A DNA stretch of 64,000 bases from Bradyrhizobium sp. CCGB12 (GTDB taxonomy: Bacteria > Pseudomonadota > Alphaproteobacteria > Rhizobiales > Xanthobacteraceae). The stretch is taken from NCBI RefSeq assembly GCF_024199845.1, contig NZ_JANADO010000001.1:7440001-7504000 (forward strand). Direction: 5' to 3'. The notes below the pieces were generated by a model. The model ran no database searches and was not told the origin of the DNA. It saw nothing but the letters and a program-made list of their open reading frames with translations. The position numbers and the translations under genes were made by a program. Positions 11,034 to 20,070 of this stretch are shown piece after piece; within the stretch, counting starts at the first letter, position 1; each line of letters starts with the position of its first letter.

Positions 11034-12422
11034 ATGACAATCACGCGCCGCGGTTTCCTTTCGGCGTCGGCGGCCTTCGCTGCGATGCCGGTCCTGCGCG
11101 CAACCGCCGCACCTCTGCCGCGGGAGGCCGACATCGTCGTGATCGGCGCGGGGGCCGCGGGAATTGCCGCGGCGCGGCGCATCATGGCGGCCAATCGCAA
11201 GGTCGTGGTGGTGGAAGCTGCTGGCGAGATCGGCGGGCGCTGCATCACTGACAGCAGGACCTTCGACGTGCCGTTCGACCGCGGCGCGCGCTGGATGCAC
11301 AATCCCGAGACCAATCCGATGATCCGCCTGGCGCGCAGCGCGGGGCTCGACGTGCTGCCGGCGCCCTCGGGCCAGAAGATGCGCATCGGCCGCCGCAATG
11401 CGCGCGCCGGCGAGACCGAGGAGTTCCTGGCCGCTTTGGTCCGCGCCAACCGCGCCATCGACGAGGCCGCGCGCGGCAAGCTCGATACCTCCTGCGCCTC
11501 GGTGCTGCCGAAGGATCTCGGCGACTGGACCGGCGCGGCCGAATTCATGCTGGGTGCGAGCTTTGCCGGCAAGGATCTGAAGGAGCTTTCGGCCATCGAC
11601 AAGGCCCGCGCGCAGGACCGCAATGGCGCGATCGCCTGCCGCCAGGGTCTGGGGACCCTGATCACGAAACTCGGCGAGCAGGCGCCGGTGGCGCTGGCGA
11701 CGCCGGCGAGCCGGATCGTCTGGAGCAATCGCGACGTCGGCGTGGAGACCCCGAGCGGCAAGATTACCGCCCGCGCCGCTATCATCACGGTCTCGACCAA
11801 CGTGCTGATGTCAGGGGCAATCAAGTTCGCGCCCGACATTCCCAAGCGCACGCTCGATGCGGCGTCGAAGCTCACCCTCGGCAGCTACGATCACATCGTG
11901 CTGCAGCTGCCGGGCAATCCACTCGGGCTCGGGCGCGACGACACTCTCATCGAGCAGAGCAACTCGACGCGCACGGCGCTGATGTTCGCCAATATCGGCG
12001 GCTCCTCGCTGTGCTCGATCGATGTCGGCGGCTCGTTCGGCCGCGATCTCTCCGAGCAGGGCGAGAAGGCCATGACGGCCTTTGCGCGGGAATGGATCAC
12101 GAAGCTGTTCGGCAGCGAGGCGGCGGCCGGCGTGCAGAAGACCAGCGCGACGCGCTGGAACGCCTCGCCCTATGTGATGGGCGCGATGTCGGCGTCTTCG
12201 CCCGGCGGTCAGCTCTCGCGCAAGGTTTTGGCGGAGCCGATCGGCAACATGTTCCTCGCCGGCGAAGCCACGCACGAGACGCTCTGGGGCACTGTCGACG
12301 GCGCCTGGGAAAGCGGCGAACGCGCCGCGGAGGCGGCCTTGCGCAAGATCGGCGCGCTCAAGGACGATCCGGCGGATGTGCCGACGCAATCGACCAAGAA
12401 GCGGCGGGCGCCGAGGCATTAG
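11034..12422 (+). CDS. Tat-exported flavin-dependent amine oxidase family protein
   Basis: FAD-dependent oxidoreductase of the flavin monoamine oxidase superfamily. The N-terminus has a twin-arginine signal (RRGFLSASAAFAAMPVL) with likely cleavage near residue 26. The dinucleotide-binding motif VVIGAGAAGIAAARR (about residues 34-48) follows, and the FAD-binding C-terminal block FLAGEATHETLWGTVDGAWESGERAA closes the fold. An ATG at 10944 is in frame, but the start at 11034 begins directly with the Tat signal. Length 462 aa. The Lys/Arg tail KKRRAPRH is odd for an exported protein. Substrate unknown; a repeat follows the gene. Confidence 0.85.
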   Translation: MTITRRGFLSASAAFAAMPVLRATAAPLPREADIVVIGAGAAGIAAARRIMAANRKVVVVEAAGEIGGRCITDSRTFDVPFDRGARWMHNPETNPMIRLARSAGLDVLPAPSGQKMRIGRRNARAGETEEFLAALVRANRAIDEAARGKLDTSCASVLPKDLGDWTGAAEFMLGASFAGKDLKELSAIDKARAQDRNGAIACRQGLGTLITKLGEQAPVALATPASRIVWSNRDVGVETPSGKITARAAIITVSTNVLMSGAIKFAPDIPKRTLDAASKLTLGSYDHIVLQLPGNPLGLGRDDTLIEQSNSTRTALMFANIGGSSLCSIDVGGSFGRDLSEQGEKAMTAFAREWITKLFGSEAAAGVQKTSATRWNASPYVMGAMSASSPGGQLSRKVLAEPIGNMFLAGEATHETLWGTVDGAWESGERAAEAALRKIGALKDDPADVPTQSTKKRRAPRH

Positions 12423-12449
12423 GGCAACCAGATCGCACCAAACTCCGCC

Positions 12450-12585
12450 GTCGTCCCGGACAAGCGAAGCGGAGCGTAGATCCAGGACCCATTACCCCAG
12501 GGAGGAGTTTGACGAAGATCGTGGCTGCGAGCAGTTGCTATTAGCGTTGATCGGGGTAATGGGTCCTGGCTTTCGCCAGGACGAC
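12450..12585. repeat. 136-base imperfect palindromic repeat, copy B
   Basis: Shares its ends (GTCGTCCCGG ... GGCTTTCGCCAGGACGAC) and its core CCCCAGGGAGGAGTTTG with copy A at 9731-9857, while the loop sequence differs. Lies between the convergent amine oxidase and TauE/SafE genes, a position suited to a bidirectional 3'-end structure. Confidence 0.75.
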
Positions 12586-12596
12586 GCGGGGATGGT

Positions 12597-13367
12597 TCAG
12601 CGCAAAATCCCATCCAGCAGCGGCAGCCCGGCGATCACCGCCATCGCGATCAGCACGTAGCAGATGCCGCGAAACACCTTCTCGCTGGCGCGGCCGAAGA
12701 GAGATGCGCCGAACGCGACGCCGATCGCATAGACCGGGCCGACGATCAGCGAGAGCAGCAGCGATTCGCGTGAGATCAGGCCAGTGGTCGCGTAGCTGAC
12801 CATCGAGAAGAAATCGGAGGCGCCGAAGAACAGCATGATGTTGGCGCGTGCAACGATCGGGGCGATCGGGCGGCCGAGCCAGTAGCCGACGATCGGCGGC
12901 CCGCCGGTCTGCGCCAGCCCGCTACAGAAGCCCGAGAGGCCGCCGATGCCGACCGAGAGCCAGGCATGGTCCTTGCCGCGATAGCGCCAGCCCGACAGCA
13001 GCAGAAGCAACAGCGCGGCGACGAAGCAGGAGATGATCCAGCGCGTGGTGACCGGCTCGAGCACGCTGAGGAAATAGGTGCCGAGGGGCACGCCGATCAG
13101 CGCGCCCAGCACGATCACCGCCGTGGCCTTGCGATCGGCCTTGCGCCAGGCGTTGGGCAGGAGTGGTGCGGCCGCGACGAAATCGATCACGAGCAGCAAG
13201 GCCGCAACGAGCCGCGGCGCCGCGATGCTGCTTGCCAGCGGCATGAAGATCAGCGCCGAGCCGAAGCCGGAGAAGCCGCGCGCGGTGCCAGAAACGAAAG
13301 CGACGGCGCAGAGCGCCATCGCAATGGTGAGGCTGACGTCCTTCGGGAGAAAGTCCGCAAGGCTCAT
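12597..13367 (-). CDS. TauE/SafE-family sulfite/anion exporter
   Basis: Integral membrane protein of 256 aa with about eight hydrophobic segments and the family's internal duplication. The N-terminal half carries GFSGFGSALIFMPL, and the C-terminal half the matching GFCSGLAQTGGPPIVGYW. Members export sulfite, sulfoacetate or other small organosulfur anions. The neighbours do not reveal the substrate. It lies 53 bases downstream of pheT on the same strand, separated by a palindromic repeat that may end pheT transcription. Confidence 0.85.
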   Translation of the reverse strand: MSLADFLPKDVSLTIAMALCAVAFVSGTARGFSGFGSALIFMPLASSIAAPRLVAALLLVIDFVAAAPLLPNAWRKADRKATAVIVLGALIGVPLGTYFLSVLEPVTTRWIISCFVAALLLLLLSGWRYRGKDHAWLSVGIGGLSGFCSGLAQTGGPPIVGYWLGRPIAPIVARANIMLFFGASDFFSMVSYATTGLISRESLLLSLIVGPVYAIGVAFGASLFGRASEKVFRGICYVLIAMAVIAGLPLLDGILR

Positions 13368-13379
13368 GCTTTATGTCTG

Positions 13380-13428
13380 GAGCATGATGTTGTCCGAAAA
13401 CCGCTTCACACTTTTCGGCATCATGCTC
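13380..13428. repeat. Palindromic 'GAGCATGAT' repeat overlapping the pheT stop codon
   Basis: GAGCATGAT ... ATCATGCTC arms enclose GTCCGAAAACCGC and CACTTTTCGG. This is a recurrent rhizobial palindrome. Its right arm supplies the TGA stop and last codon of pheT (coding-strand GCATGA). A degenerate second copy lies at 39044-39119. Confidence 0.8.
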
Positions 13429-15829
13429 TCAAGACGCCGCCGGTCTTTTTCGCGACCTCGGCCACGATCTTGGCGCCGACGGCCTCGATCTCCTGGTCGG
13501 TCAGCGTTTTCTCGCGCGGCTGGATCGTCACCGCGATCGCGATCGACTTCTTGCCGTCATCGATGCCCTTGCCCTCGTAGACGTCGAACACGTTGACGCC
13601 GGTGATCAGCTTCTTGTCGACGCCTTGCGCCGCGCGCACGATGTCGCCGGCCTTCACGGTGCGGTCGACGATGAAGGCGAAATCGCGCGTCACAGGCTGG
13701 AACGCCGAGAGCTCGATCAAGGGCTTGGCGCGGGTCGGCTTCTTCTTTGCCTCGGGGATGCGGTCGAGGATCACCTCGAACACCATCAGCGGGCCGTCGG
13801 CACCGAGCGCTTCCAGCGCGCGCGGATGCACCTCGCCGAAAGTGCCGAGCACATTCTGGGGGCCAATCTGGATCGTGCCGGAACGTCCCGGGTGCAGCCA
13901 GCCGGGTCCACCGGATACGATCTGAAGTGCCTGCATCGGCGCGCCGGCGGCTGCCAGCACCGCAAGCGCGTCGGCCTTGGCGTCGAACACGTCGGCCTGC
14001 GCCGAGCCTGACCAGTGCCGTCCCAGCCCCTCCGACGAAGCAAAGCCGCGGCGAATGCCGCTCGCTGCCATGAATTGATCCTGCGGGCGGTCGCCTTTGA
14101 AGATCTGGCCGACCTCGAACAGCGCAACATCGCCAAAGCCGCGATCAGCATTGGCCTGCGCCGCCGCGATCAGGCCCGCCAAAAGGGTCGGGCGCATGTC
14201 GGAGAGATCAGACGCGATGGGGTTGGCCACTTCGAGCTCACGCTGGCCGCCGCCGAACAGTTCGGCCGCAGACTTCGTGATGAAGGACCATGTCACCGCT
14301 TCGATGATGCCGCGGCTCGCAAGCGCGCGCCTAGCGCGGCGGATGCGCAGCTGGAGCGGGGTCAGCACTGGTTTGCGCGCGTCCTCGCCTCGCTCGAACG
14401 GCGTCATCGGCACCTTGTCGACGCCGAAGATGCGGACGATCTCCTCGACGATGTCGGCCTTGCCGTGCACGTCCGTGCGCCACGACGGCACCGCGACTTT
14501 CACCACCGGGCCCGGGCCCGCCATCATGAAGCCGAGATGGGTCAGGATACGCTTCATCTCGACCTGCGGCACCTCGATGCCGGAGAGGCGCTTTACCTCG
14601 GTAACAGGGAAATCGATCACGCGGTCATCGCCAAAGGCCTTGCCGACCACGACGGTCTCGGACGGCGTGCCGCCGCACATCTCCATCACCAGCCTGGTCG
14701 CGAGCTCCAGTCCTGGCACCATGAAGGCGGGATCGACGCCGCGCTCGAAGCGGTAGCGCGCGTCGGAATTGATGCCGAGCTTGCGGCCGGTCTGGGCGAT
14801 GTTGATCTCGTTCCACAGCGCCGATTCGATCAGCACGTCAGTGGTTTCATCGTCGCAGCCCGAGGCTTCGCCGCCCATGATGCCGGCGAGCGATTCGACG
14901 CCGTGCTCGTCCGCGATCACGCAGATCGCGGGATCGAGATTGTAGGTGCGGCCATCGAGCGCGAGCAGCGTCTCGCCCTCGCGGGCGCGGCGCACGACGA
15001 GATTGCCCCTTACCTTCTTAGCGTCGAACACGTGCAGCGGCCGCGCGCGATCGAAGGTCATGAAATTGGTGATGTCGACCAGCGCGTTGATCGGGCGCAG
15101 CCCGATCGCGGTCAGCCGCTTCTGCAGCCATTCCGGCGACGGGCCGTTCTTGACGCCGCGCACGAGGCGGAGCGCAAATCCCGGACACAGCGTGGCGTCC
15201 TCGATCGTGACCTTTACCGGGCAGGGGAATTCGCCCTTGATCGGCTTGATCGTGGGGTCCTTGAACTTGCCCATGTCGGCGGCGGCGAGGTCGCGCGCGA
15301 TGCCGTGCACGCCGGTGCAATCCTGCCGGTTCGGCGTCAGGTTGATCTCGATCACGGGATCACCGAGTGCGGCCCATTCGGCGTAGCCGGCGCCGATGGG
15401 TGCATCCGCCGGCAATTCCATGATGCCGTCATGGTCGTTGGAGATCTGCAGCTCCGCTGCCGAGCACAGCATGCCGCGGCTCTCGACGCCGCGGATGGTG
15501 CCGACACCGAGCGTGATGTCCTTGCCGGGAATGTAGGTCCCGGGCGGCGAGAACACGCTGACGAGACCCGCGCGCGCATTCGGCGCGCCGCACACGACCT
15601 GCACCGGCGTGCCACCGTCACCAGTGTCGACCATGCAGACCCGTAAGCGATCCGCGTTCGGATGCTGCTCGGCCGAGATCACCTTCGCGATGGTGAAGGG
15701 TTTCAGCGCCTTCGCCTTGTCCTCGATGTTCTCGACCTCGAGCCCGATCATGGTGAGCTTGTCGGCGAGCTTTTCCAGTGGCTCGTCGGTGTCGAGATGA
15801 TCCTTCAGCCAGGAGAGGGTGAATTTCAT
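13421..15829 (-). CDS. pheT: Phenylalanine-tRNA ligase beta subunit
   Basis: Beta subunit of the alpha2-beta2 phenylalanyl-tRNA synthetase, which charges tRNA-Phe. The 802-aa length is normal. Visible in order: an N-terminal tRNA-binding OB fold (about 40-150, with [15 protein letters not shown]), the B3/B4 editing region ([10 protein letters not shown]...), the B5 domain, a class-II-like core, and the C-terminal anticodon-binding FDX-ACB domain ([13 protein letters not shown]). Its ATG overlaps the TGA of the upstream DUF559 gene as ATGA, so translation is probably coupled. It is normally adjacent to pheS; here about 660 bases intervene. Confidence 0.97.
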   Translation of the reverse strand: MKFTLSWLKDHLDTDEPLEKLADKLTMIGLEVENIEDKAKALKPFTIAKVISAEQHPNADRLRVCMVDTGDGGTPVQVVCGAPNARAGLVSVFSPPGTYIPGKDITLGVGTIRGVESRGMLCSAAELQISNDHDGIMELPADAPIGAGYAEWAALGDPVIEINLTPNRQDCTGVHGIARDLAAADMGKFKDPTIKPIKGEFPCPVKVTIEDATLCPGFALRLVRGVKNGPSPEWLQKRLTAIGLRPINALVDITNFMTFDRARPLHVFDAKKVRGNLVVRRAREGETLLALDGRTYNLDPAICVIADEHGVESLAGIMGGEASGCDDETTDVLIESALWNEINIAQTGRKLGINSDARYRFERGVDPAFMVPGLELATRLVMEMCGGTPSETVVVGKAFGDDRVIDFPVTEVKRLSGIEVPQVEMKRILTHLGFMMAGPGPVVKVAVPSWRTDVHGKADIVEEIVRIFGVDKVPMTPFERGEDARKPVLTPLQLRIRRARRALASRGIIEAVTWSFITKSAAELFGGGQRELEVANPIASDLSDMRPTLLAGLIAAAQANADRGFGDVALFEVGQIFKGDRPQDQFMAASGIRRGFASSEGLGRHWSGSAQADVFDAKADALAVLAAAGAPMQALQIVSGGPGWLHPGRSGTIQIGPQNVLGTFGEVHPRALEALGADGPLMVFEVILDRIPEAKKKPTRAKPLIELSAFQPVTRDFAFIVDRTVKAGDIVRAAQGVDKKLITGVNVFDVYEGKGIDDGKKSIAIAVTIQPREKTLTDQEIEAVGAKIVAEVAKKTGGVLRA

Positions 15830-16284
15830 GGCTGCTTCTTCTCCACGGAGACGGTCTGCTCCCTCTCCCGCTTGCGGGGGAGGGCTGGGGTGGGGGCTCT
15901 CTCCGCGATGGTAGTCGCGATTGTTTCGAGAACGCCGCCACGATTGATCATGACATCGAGATTGCTGAAGCGGAGCACCTTGAAGCCCTTTGCTTCGATG
16001 GCGGCAGAGCGGCGTGCGTCGGCACGCTCGCCTTCATCAGAGAAGTGCTGGCCGCCATCGAGCTCGATGACGAGCTTGGCGGCGTGGCAGATGAAATCGG
16101 CGATGTAATTCTCGATCGGTACTTGGCGGCGGAAGATTGCACCGTTCAACCGGCCGGCACGCAGCTCCGACCACAGGATACGCTCTGCATCGGTCGCGTT
16201 ACGCCTGAGCGCGCGTGCATTGGCCCGCAGCTTGGTCGGTACTTTCCAGTCCGGATGCTTGGGATCGACCATCGGCAGCCCCAT
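15826..16284 (-). CDS. DUF559 endonuclease-like protein inserted between pheS and pheT
   Basis: A 152-aa protein of the DUF559 (very-short-patch-repair/restriction-endonuclease-like) fold. It has [20 protein letters not shown], then [16 protein letters not shown] and [11 protein letters not shown], which holds the candidate metal-binding Asp/Glu residues. The last about 20 residues ([11 protein letters not shown]...) are translated from a REP-type palindrome (15861-15905), so the repeat has become coding. ATG starts exist at 16284 and 16272. The 3' end overlaps pheT by ATGA. The longer open frame to 16878 runs antisense-frame through pheS and is rejected. Function unknown; a repair or selfish nuclease role is inference. 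Confidence 0.8.
   Translation of the reverse strand: MGLPMVDPKHPDWKVPTKLRANARALRRNATDAERILWSELRAGRLNGAIFRRQVPIENYIADFICHAAKLVIELDGGQHFSDEGERADARRSAAIEAKGFKVLRFSNLDVMINRGGVLETIATTIAERAPTPALPRKREREQTVSVEKKQP
15861..15905. repeat. REP-type palindrome inside the DUF559 coding sequence
   Basis: CCCTCTCCCGCTTGCGGGGG and the following GAGGGCTGGGGTGGGGGCTCTC match half of the intergenic REP pairs elsewhere. Its partner unit lies at 16294-16442, so the DUF559 gene lies between two REP clusters. Confidence 0.7.
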
Positions 16285-16293
16285 TGCGGAGAA

Positions 16294-16442
16294 ACCCTCA
16301 CCCCAACCCTCCCCCGCAAGCGGGGGAGGGAGTCCGACCCGTCGAGCGGACAGAGGATACGTACCCATGAGATAGCGGATACGCGCTCGCTCCATCCCTT
16401 CCCTCCCCCGCTTGCGGGGGAGGGGCAGGGAGAGGGTTCTCT
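16294..16442. repeat. REP/BIME-like repeat pair between pheS and the DUF559 gene
   Basis: Two facing palindromes: CCCCCGCAAGCGGGGGAGGG near 16311-16331 and CCTCCCCCGCTTGCGGGGGAGG near 16401-16424, with CCTCACCCCAACC and GGCAGGGAGAGGG flanks. Fills the 203-base gap and separates pheS from the rest of the operon. Confidence 0.8.
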
Positions 16443-16487
16443 CCGCGAAGGGAACGGAGAGAGTCATCGCATGTCCGGGCGTCAGCA

Positions 16488-17570
16488 TCACGAGCTCAAC
16501 CCCCCAGCCAGCGTCGGCACCTCCAGCGGCTTGAAGCCGTAATGGGACAGCCAGCGGACGTCGCTGTCGAACAGCTGGCGCAGATCGGCGATGCCGTATT
16601 TCAGCATGGCGATGCGATCGATGCCCATGCCCCAGGCGAAGCCCTGGTACTCGTCGGGATCGATGCCGCAGGCCCGCAGCACGTTCGGGTGCACCATGCC
16701 GCAGCCGAGAATCTCCAGCCAGTCCTCGCCCTCGCCGAAGCGGATCTCGCCCTTGTCGCGGCGGCACTGGATGTCGACTTCCAGCGACGGCTCGGTGAAC
16801 GGGAAGAACGACGGGCGGAAGCGCATGTTGATGTGGTCGACCTCGAAGAACGCCTTGCAGAACTCGTGCAGGATCCATTTGAGGTGACCGAGATGCGAGG
16901 TCTTGTCGATGACGAGGCCTTCGACCTGGTGGAATTGCGGCGTATGGGTCGCGTCCGAATCGATGCGGTAGGTGCGGCCCGGGCAGATCACGCGGATCGG
17001 TGGCTTCTGGCTCAGCATGGTGCGCACCTGCACCGGCGAGGTGTGGGTTCGCAGTAGCATGCGCGAGCCGTCCTCCTTCGGATGGAAGAAGAAGGTGTCG
17101 TGCATCTCGCGCGCGGGATGGCCTTCCGGGAAGTTCAGCTTGGTGAAATTGTAGTCGTCGGTCTCGATGTCGGGGCCTTCGGCGACCGAGAATCCCATGT
17201 CGGCGAAGATCGTGGTCAGCTCGTCCCAGACCTGGCTCAGCGGATGGATGCGGCCGGCATCAGTCGCGGTATCGCGCAGCGGCAGGGTGACGTCGATGGT
17301 CTCGGCGGCAAGCCGCGCATCGAGCGCTGCCGACTTCAAGATGTCGCGCCGCGCGGCGAGCGCCTGGGTGACCTCGTCCTTGGCCTGGTTGATCGCGGCG
17401 CCCTGCGTCTTGCGCTCGTCCGGCGACATCTTGCCGAGCGTTGCGAGCAAGGCTGAGATCGAGCCTTTCTTGCCGAGGGCTGCGACGCGCACGGCCTCGA
17501 GCGCCGCCTCGTCGGCAGCCGCGGCGATGTCGGTGATGATCTGGGCTTGGAGGTGGGCAAGATCGGTCAT
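16488..17570 (-). CDS. pheS: Phenylalanine-tRNA ligase alpha subunit
   Basis: Catalytic subunit of phenylalanyl-tRNA synthetase. The N-terminal coiled coil (residues 1-100) is followed by the class II catalytic core with [15 protein letters not shown] motif 2 region (here [11 protein letters not shown]) and the closing motif 3 block [17 protein letters not shown]. Length 360 aa is standard. It follows rplT on the same strand after 184 bases. Downstream a REP cluster and the DUF559 gene precede pheT, an unusual split. Confidence 0.97.
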   Translation of the reverse strand: MTDLAHLQAQIITDIAAAADEAALEAVRVAALGKKGSISALLATLGKMSPDERKTQGAAINQAKDEVTQALAARRDILKSAALDARLAAETIDVTLPLRDTATDAGRIHPLSQVWDELTTIFADMGFSVAEGPDIETDDYNFTKLNFPEGHPAREMHDTFFFHPKEDGSRMLLRTHTSPVQVRTMLSQKPPIRVICPGRTYRIDSDATHTPQFHQVEGLVIDKTSHLGHLKWILHEFCKAFFEVDHINMRFRPSFFPFTEPSLEVDIQCRRDKGEIRFGEGEDWLEILGCGMVHPNVLRACGIDPDEYQGFAWGMGIDRIAMLKYGIADLRQLFDSDVRWLSHYGFKPLEVPTLAGGLSS

Positions 17571-17754
17571 GGCAATCCCTTTTGGCCAGGATGCTGAGCC
17601 GATGATCCTAGCCCGTCACGCCCGGCGCTCTGCCGGGCATCCACGTCGGAGAAGTGTATGCGCGAGAGATGACGGCCGGGGCGATGAAAGCGCGACACGC
17701 GCCTGTGCCCAGGCCATCAGAAGCTGAACGCTGCGCAGAGCGCAGTGGGGCAGC

Positions 17755-18114
17755 TTACGCCGCCAGCGCGGCCTTGGCCTTCTCGGCGATCGCCTGGAAC
17801 GACGCAGGCTCGTTGATCGCAAGATCCGACAGCACCTTGCGGTCCACGGTGATGCCCGACTTGGCCATGCCGTCGATAAACTTGCTGTAGGTCAGGCCGA
17901 ACGGACGGACGGCAGCGTTGATGCGCTGGATCCAGAGCGCGCGGAAGGTGCGCTTCTTACGCTTGCGGTCGCGGAAGGCGTATTGCTGGGCCTTCTCCAC
18001 GGCCGGCTTGGCGGCGCGGATGGTGTTCTTGCGGCGGCCATAGAAGCCCTTGGCGGCCTTGTAGACTTTCTTGTGCTTGGCGTGGGCGGTCACACCGCGT
18101 TTGACGCGAGACAT
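17755..18114 (-). CDS. rplT: 50S ribosomal protein L20
   Basis: Ribosomal large-subunit assembly protein, 119 aa, strongly basic, with the hallmark [17 protein letters not shown] opening and RFRALWI-like segment (here [14 protein letters not shown]). It lies 80 bases downstream of rpmI on the same strand. In enterobacteria L20 represses the infC-rpmI-rplT operon at the mRNA level; whether a binding site exists here cannot be told by eye. Confidence 0.97.
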   Translation of the reverse strand: MSRVKRGVTAHAKHKKVYKAAKGFYGRRKNTIRAAKPAVEKAQQYAFRDRKRKKRTFRALWIQRINAAVRPFGLTYSKFIDGMAKSGITVDRKVLSDLAINEPASFQAIAEKAKAALAA

Positions 18115-18194
18115 GACAAAATCCTTCAGAGATGACTTTGGTTATCGGATTGCCGCGGGATGCACGGCACGGTTGGCAGTGATCGTGGACGCGA

Positions 18195-18395
18195 TCAGGC
18201 GTTCGGCAAGAAGTACTTCTTGACGTTGTCGCCGTCGGTCTTGAACAGCACGCGGGTGCCGCGAAGCTGACGGATCTGCTTCTTCGTCCGCTTGATCATG
18301 CCGTGACGCTTGCCGCGCTGGGCGTGCATCACTTTTCCGGTGGCAGTCACCTTGAAGCGCTTTTTAGCGCCCGATTTGGTCTTCAGCTTGGGCAT
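18195..18395 (-). CDS. rpmI: 50S ribosomal protein L35
   Basis: Small basic protein of 66 aa with the typical [20 protein letters not shown] start and KKYFLPNA end. It opens the rpmI-rplT pair; infC, its usual upstream partner, is about 890 bases away with an opposing gene between. The pair therefore needs its own promoter within 18396-18670. Confidence 0.97.
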   Translation of the reverse strand: MPKLKTKSGAKKRFKVTATGKVMHAQRGKRHGMIKRTKKQIRQLRGTRVLFKTDGDNVKKYFLPNA

Positions 18396-18670
18396 TTGGC
18401 TCTCCTATGGCCACAACAGAAACCCGCCCGCGAAGGCGGCTGGCCGTCTAGAATGCTCGTTAGAGCGTTGATTGTGCTCAGGTTTTTGCGAACACGCGCG
18501 AAACCCGCACGAAACACCGCCACGGCAGCCCTTAATCAGCCGGGCGATGAAGGCTGGGCTTATGACAGAGCAGGAGCCAATTGGCAACGATGAACCGCCG
18601 AAACCTGCCCGGCGACTATTGGAGGTCGCCACCCCCAATGACCACGCCTTCATGTCCGGAGCAGGACCCA

Positions 18671-19075
18671 ATGGCCTCTTTCCCGCACTCGATTTCCTCG
18701 TTCTCCGCCTTTGCCGGGCCGCGGCGCCTGGCGCTGCTCGCCGTGCTTGCCGCCGCCATGGTGCCTTCGGCTGCCGATGCCCGCGCCGGCGGCTATGACG
18801 GCATCTGGAACGTCACCTTTGCCACAAAGAGGGGCAATTGCAGCTCCGGCTACAGCATCCCCTTCGCCGTCACCGGCAGCCGGGTATCGTCCGCCGGCGG
18901 TGGCCGGGTGTCCGGCAGGGTCAATCGCGGCGGCGCGGTCGCGGTTCAGGTCTCGGTCGGCGCGTCCCATGCCAGTGGCGGCGGCCGGCTCGCGGGGGTG
19001 AACGGCGCCGGCTCGTGGAACGGCGTCATTTCGGGCGACCGCTGCAGCGGCACCTGGCAGGCGACGCGAACCTAG
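18671..19075 (+). CDS. Small secreted hypothetical protein
   Basis: A 134-aa exported protein of unknown function. A signal peptide covers about residues 12-36 (RRLALLAVLAAAMVPSAADARA). The mature part is Gly/Ser-rich with two Cys, and begins GGYDGIWNVTFATKRGNC, then SGYSIPFAV and ends GDRCSGTWQATRT. This resembles small secreted proteins common in Bradyrhizobium. The frame is open upstream, but the ATG at 18671 follows GGAGCAGGACCCA and starts just before the signal. It is transcribed against the infC/rpmI block that surrounds it. Confidence 0.75.
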   Translation: MASFPHSISSFSAFAGPRRLALLAVLAAAMVPSAADARAGGYDGIWNVTFATKRGNCSSGYSIPFAVTGSRVSSAGGGRVSGRVNRGGAVAVQVSVGASHASGGGRLAGVNGAGSWNGVISGDRCSGTWQATRT

Positions 19076-19093
19076 TCCCGAAGCGCTCGATGC

Positions 19094-19213
19094 GCTCCCT
19101 CCCCCGCGTGCGGGGGAGGGTTGGGGAGAGGGTGTTTCCTGACGCGAGAACCCCCGAGAGGTGAGAGCCCTCACCCGCGCCTTCGGCGCGACCTCTCCCG
19201 CAAGCGGGAGAGG
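19094..19213. repeat. REP/BIME-like palindromic repeat pair
   Basis: Facing units CTCCCCCGCGTGCGGGGGAGG (near 19095-19116) and CCTCTCCCGCAAGCGGGAGAGG (near 19191-19213) with GAGGGTG/GCCCTCACCCGC between them. Lies between the convergent 3' ends of the secreted protein gene and infC. Confidence 0.8.
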
Positions 19214-19216
19214 TGA

Positions 19217-19253
19217 AAACAAAAACGGCCCGCCGGAGATCCAGACGGGCCGT
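19217..19253 (-). terminator. Rho-independent terminator of infC
   Basis: Read on the minus strand, ACGGCCCG pairs with CGGGCCGT across a 13-base loop, followed by TTTTTGTTTT. It lies 28 bases after the infC stop codon and shows that infC transcription probably ends before rpmI. Confidence 0.8.
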
Positions 19254-19280
19254 TGAACTCTCAGTCCCAAAGAGCCGGCG

Positions 19281-19820
19281 TCAGCGCGGCGCCAGCACCA
19301 TGACGACCTGGCGACCTTCGAATCGTGCGTCCTGCTCGACCTTGGCGAGCTCGGCGACGTCAGTCTTGATCTTGTCCAGTAGCTTGGTGCCGATCTCCTG
19401 GTGCGCCATTTCGCGGCCGCGATAGCGCAGCGTGATCTTGACCTTGTCGCCTTCTTCGAAGAACCGCTGCATCGCGCGCATCTTCACGTCGTAATCGTGG
19501 TCGTCGATCATCGGGCGGAGCTTGATCTCCTTGATCTCGACGATCTTCTGCCGCTTGCGGGCTTCGGCGGCTTTTTTCTGGGCGGAATATTTGTACTTCC
19601 CGTAGTCCATAATCTTGCAGACGGGAGGGCTGACGTTCGGCGAGATCTCGACCAAATCCATGCCGGCTTCCTGAGCCATGCGGATGGCCATAACGGTCTC
19701 GACGGTGCCTTTGTTGTCACCGGCTTGATCGATGAGCTGGATCTGCGCATTGCGAATATCGTCATTGATGCGCGGCCCGTCTTTGCTGGCAACGGGCGGG
19801 GCTTTATTGGGACGGCGAAT
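19281..19820 (-). CDS. infC: Translation initiation factor IF-3 (AUU start)
   Basis: Binds the 30S subunit and polices start-codon choice. N-domain ([42 protein letters not shown]), Lys-rich linker ([11 protein letters not shown]) and C-domain ([28 protein letters not shown]) are complete. The best start is ATT at 19820: it gives a normal 179 aa, follows TTTGGAGAACCACCC, and begins with the family's IRRPNKAPP. An ATG 66 bases upstream has no such support. AUU starts on infC are known in E. coli, where they allow IF-3 to limit its own synthesis. It is followed by its own terminator and so is uncoupled from rpmI-rplT. Confidence 0.93.
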   Translation of the reverse strand: MRRPNKAPPVASKDGPRINDDIRNAQIQLIDQAGDNKGTVETVMAIRMAQEAGMDLVEISPNVSPPVCKIMDYGKYKYSAQKKAAEARKRQKIVEIKEIKLRPMIDDHDYDVKMRAMQRFFEEGDKVKITLRYRGREMAHQEIGTKLLDKIKTDVAELAKVEQDARFEGRQVVMVLAPR

Positions 19821-20070
19821 GGGTGGTTCTCCAAAGTTGTGAAAGAAGCGGCTATCTTGAAGGAAGATGCGTTTGCCGGCAAGCAACTCGCTCGTGCAAG
19901 GCGCGAAAAACCCTCAAATGCGAGGCATTTTGGTCACGGCCGTTGGCACGCAGACGACATAGACACCTTGCCTCTGTTCCGCAAGCGTCCCAAAGGGACA
20001 ATGCCGGTGTCCGGCGGCGCCGTAGAACCTGTCCGGACAGCTCAAACCGCACAGCTAGAGTAAACGTTCC

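Noticed and set aside
14015..15646. 543-codon open frame opposite pheT
   Set aside because: Antisense shadow of a highly conserved gene; composition typical of reverse-frame translation.
16285..16878. Long N-terminal extension of the DUF559 frame
   Set aside because: It runs through the pheS coding region in another frame and through REP repeats.
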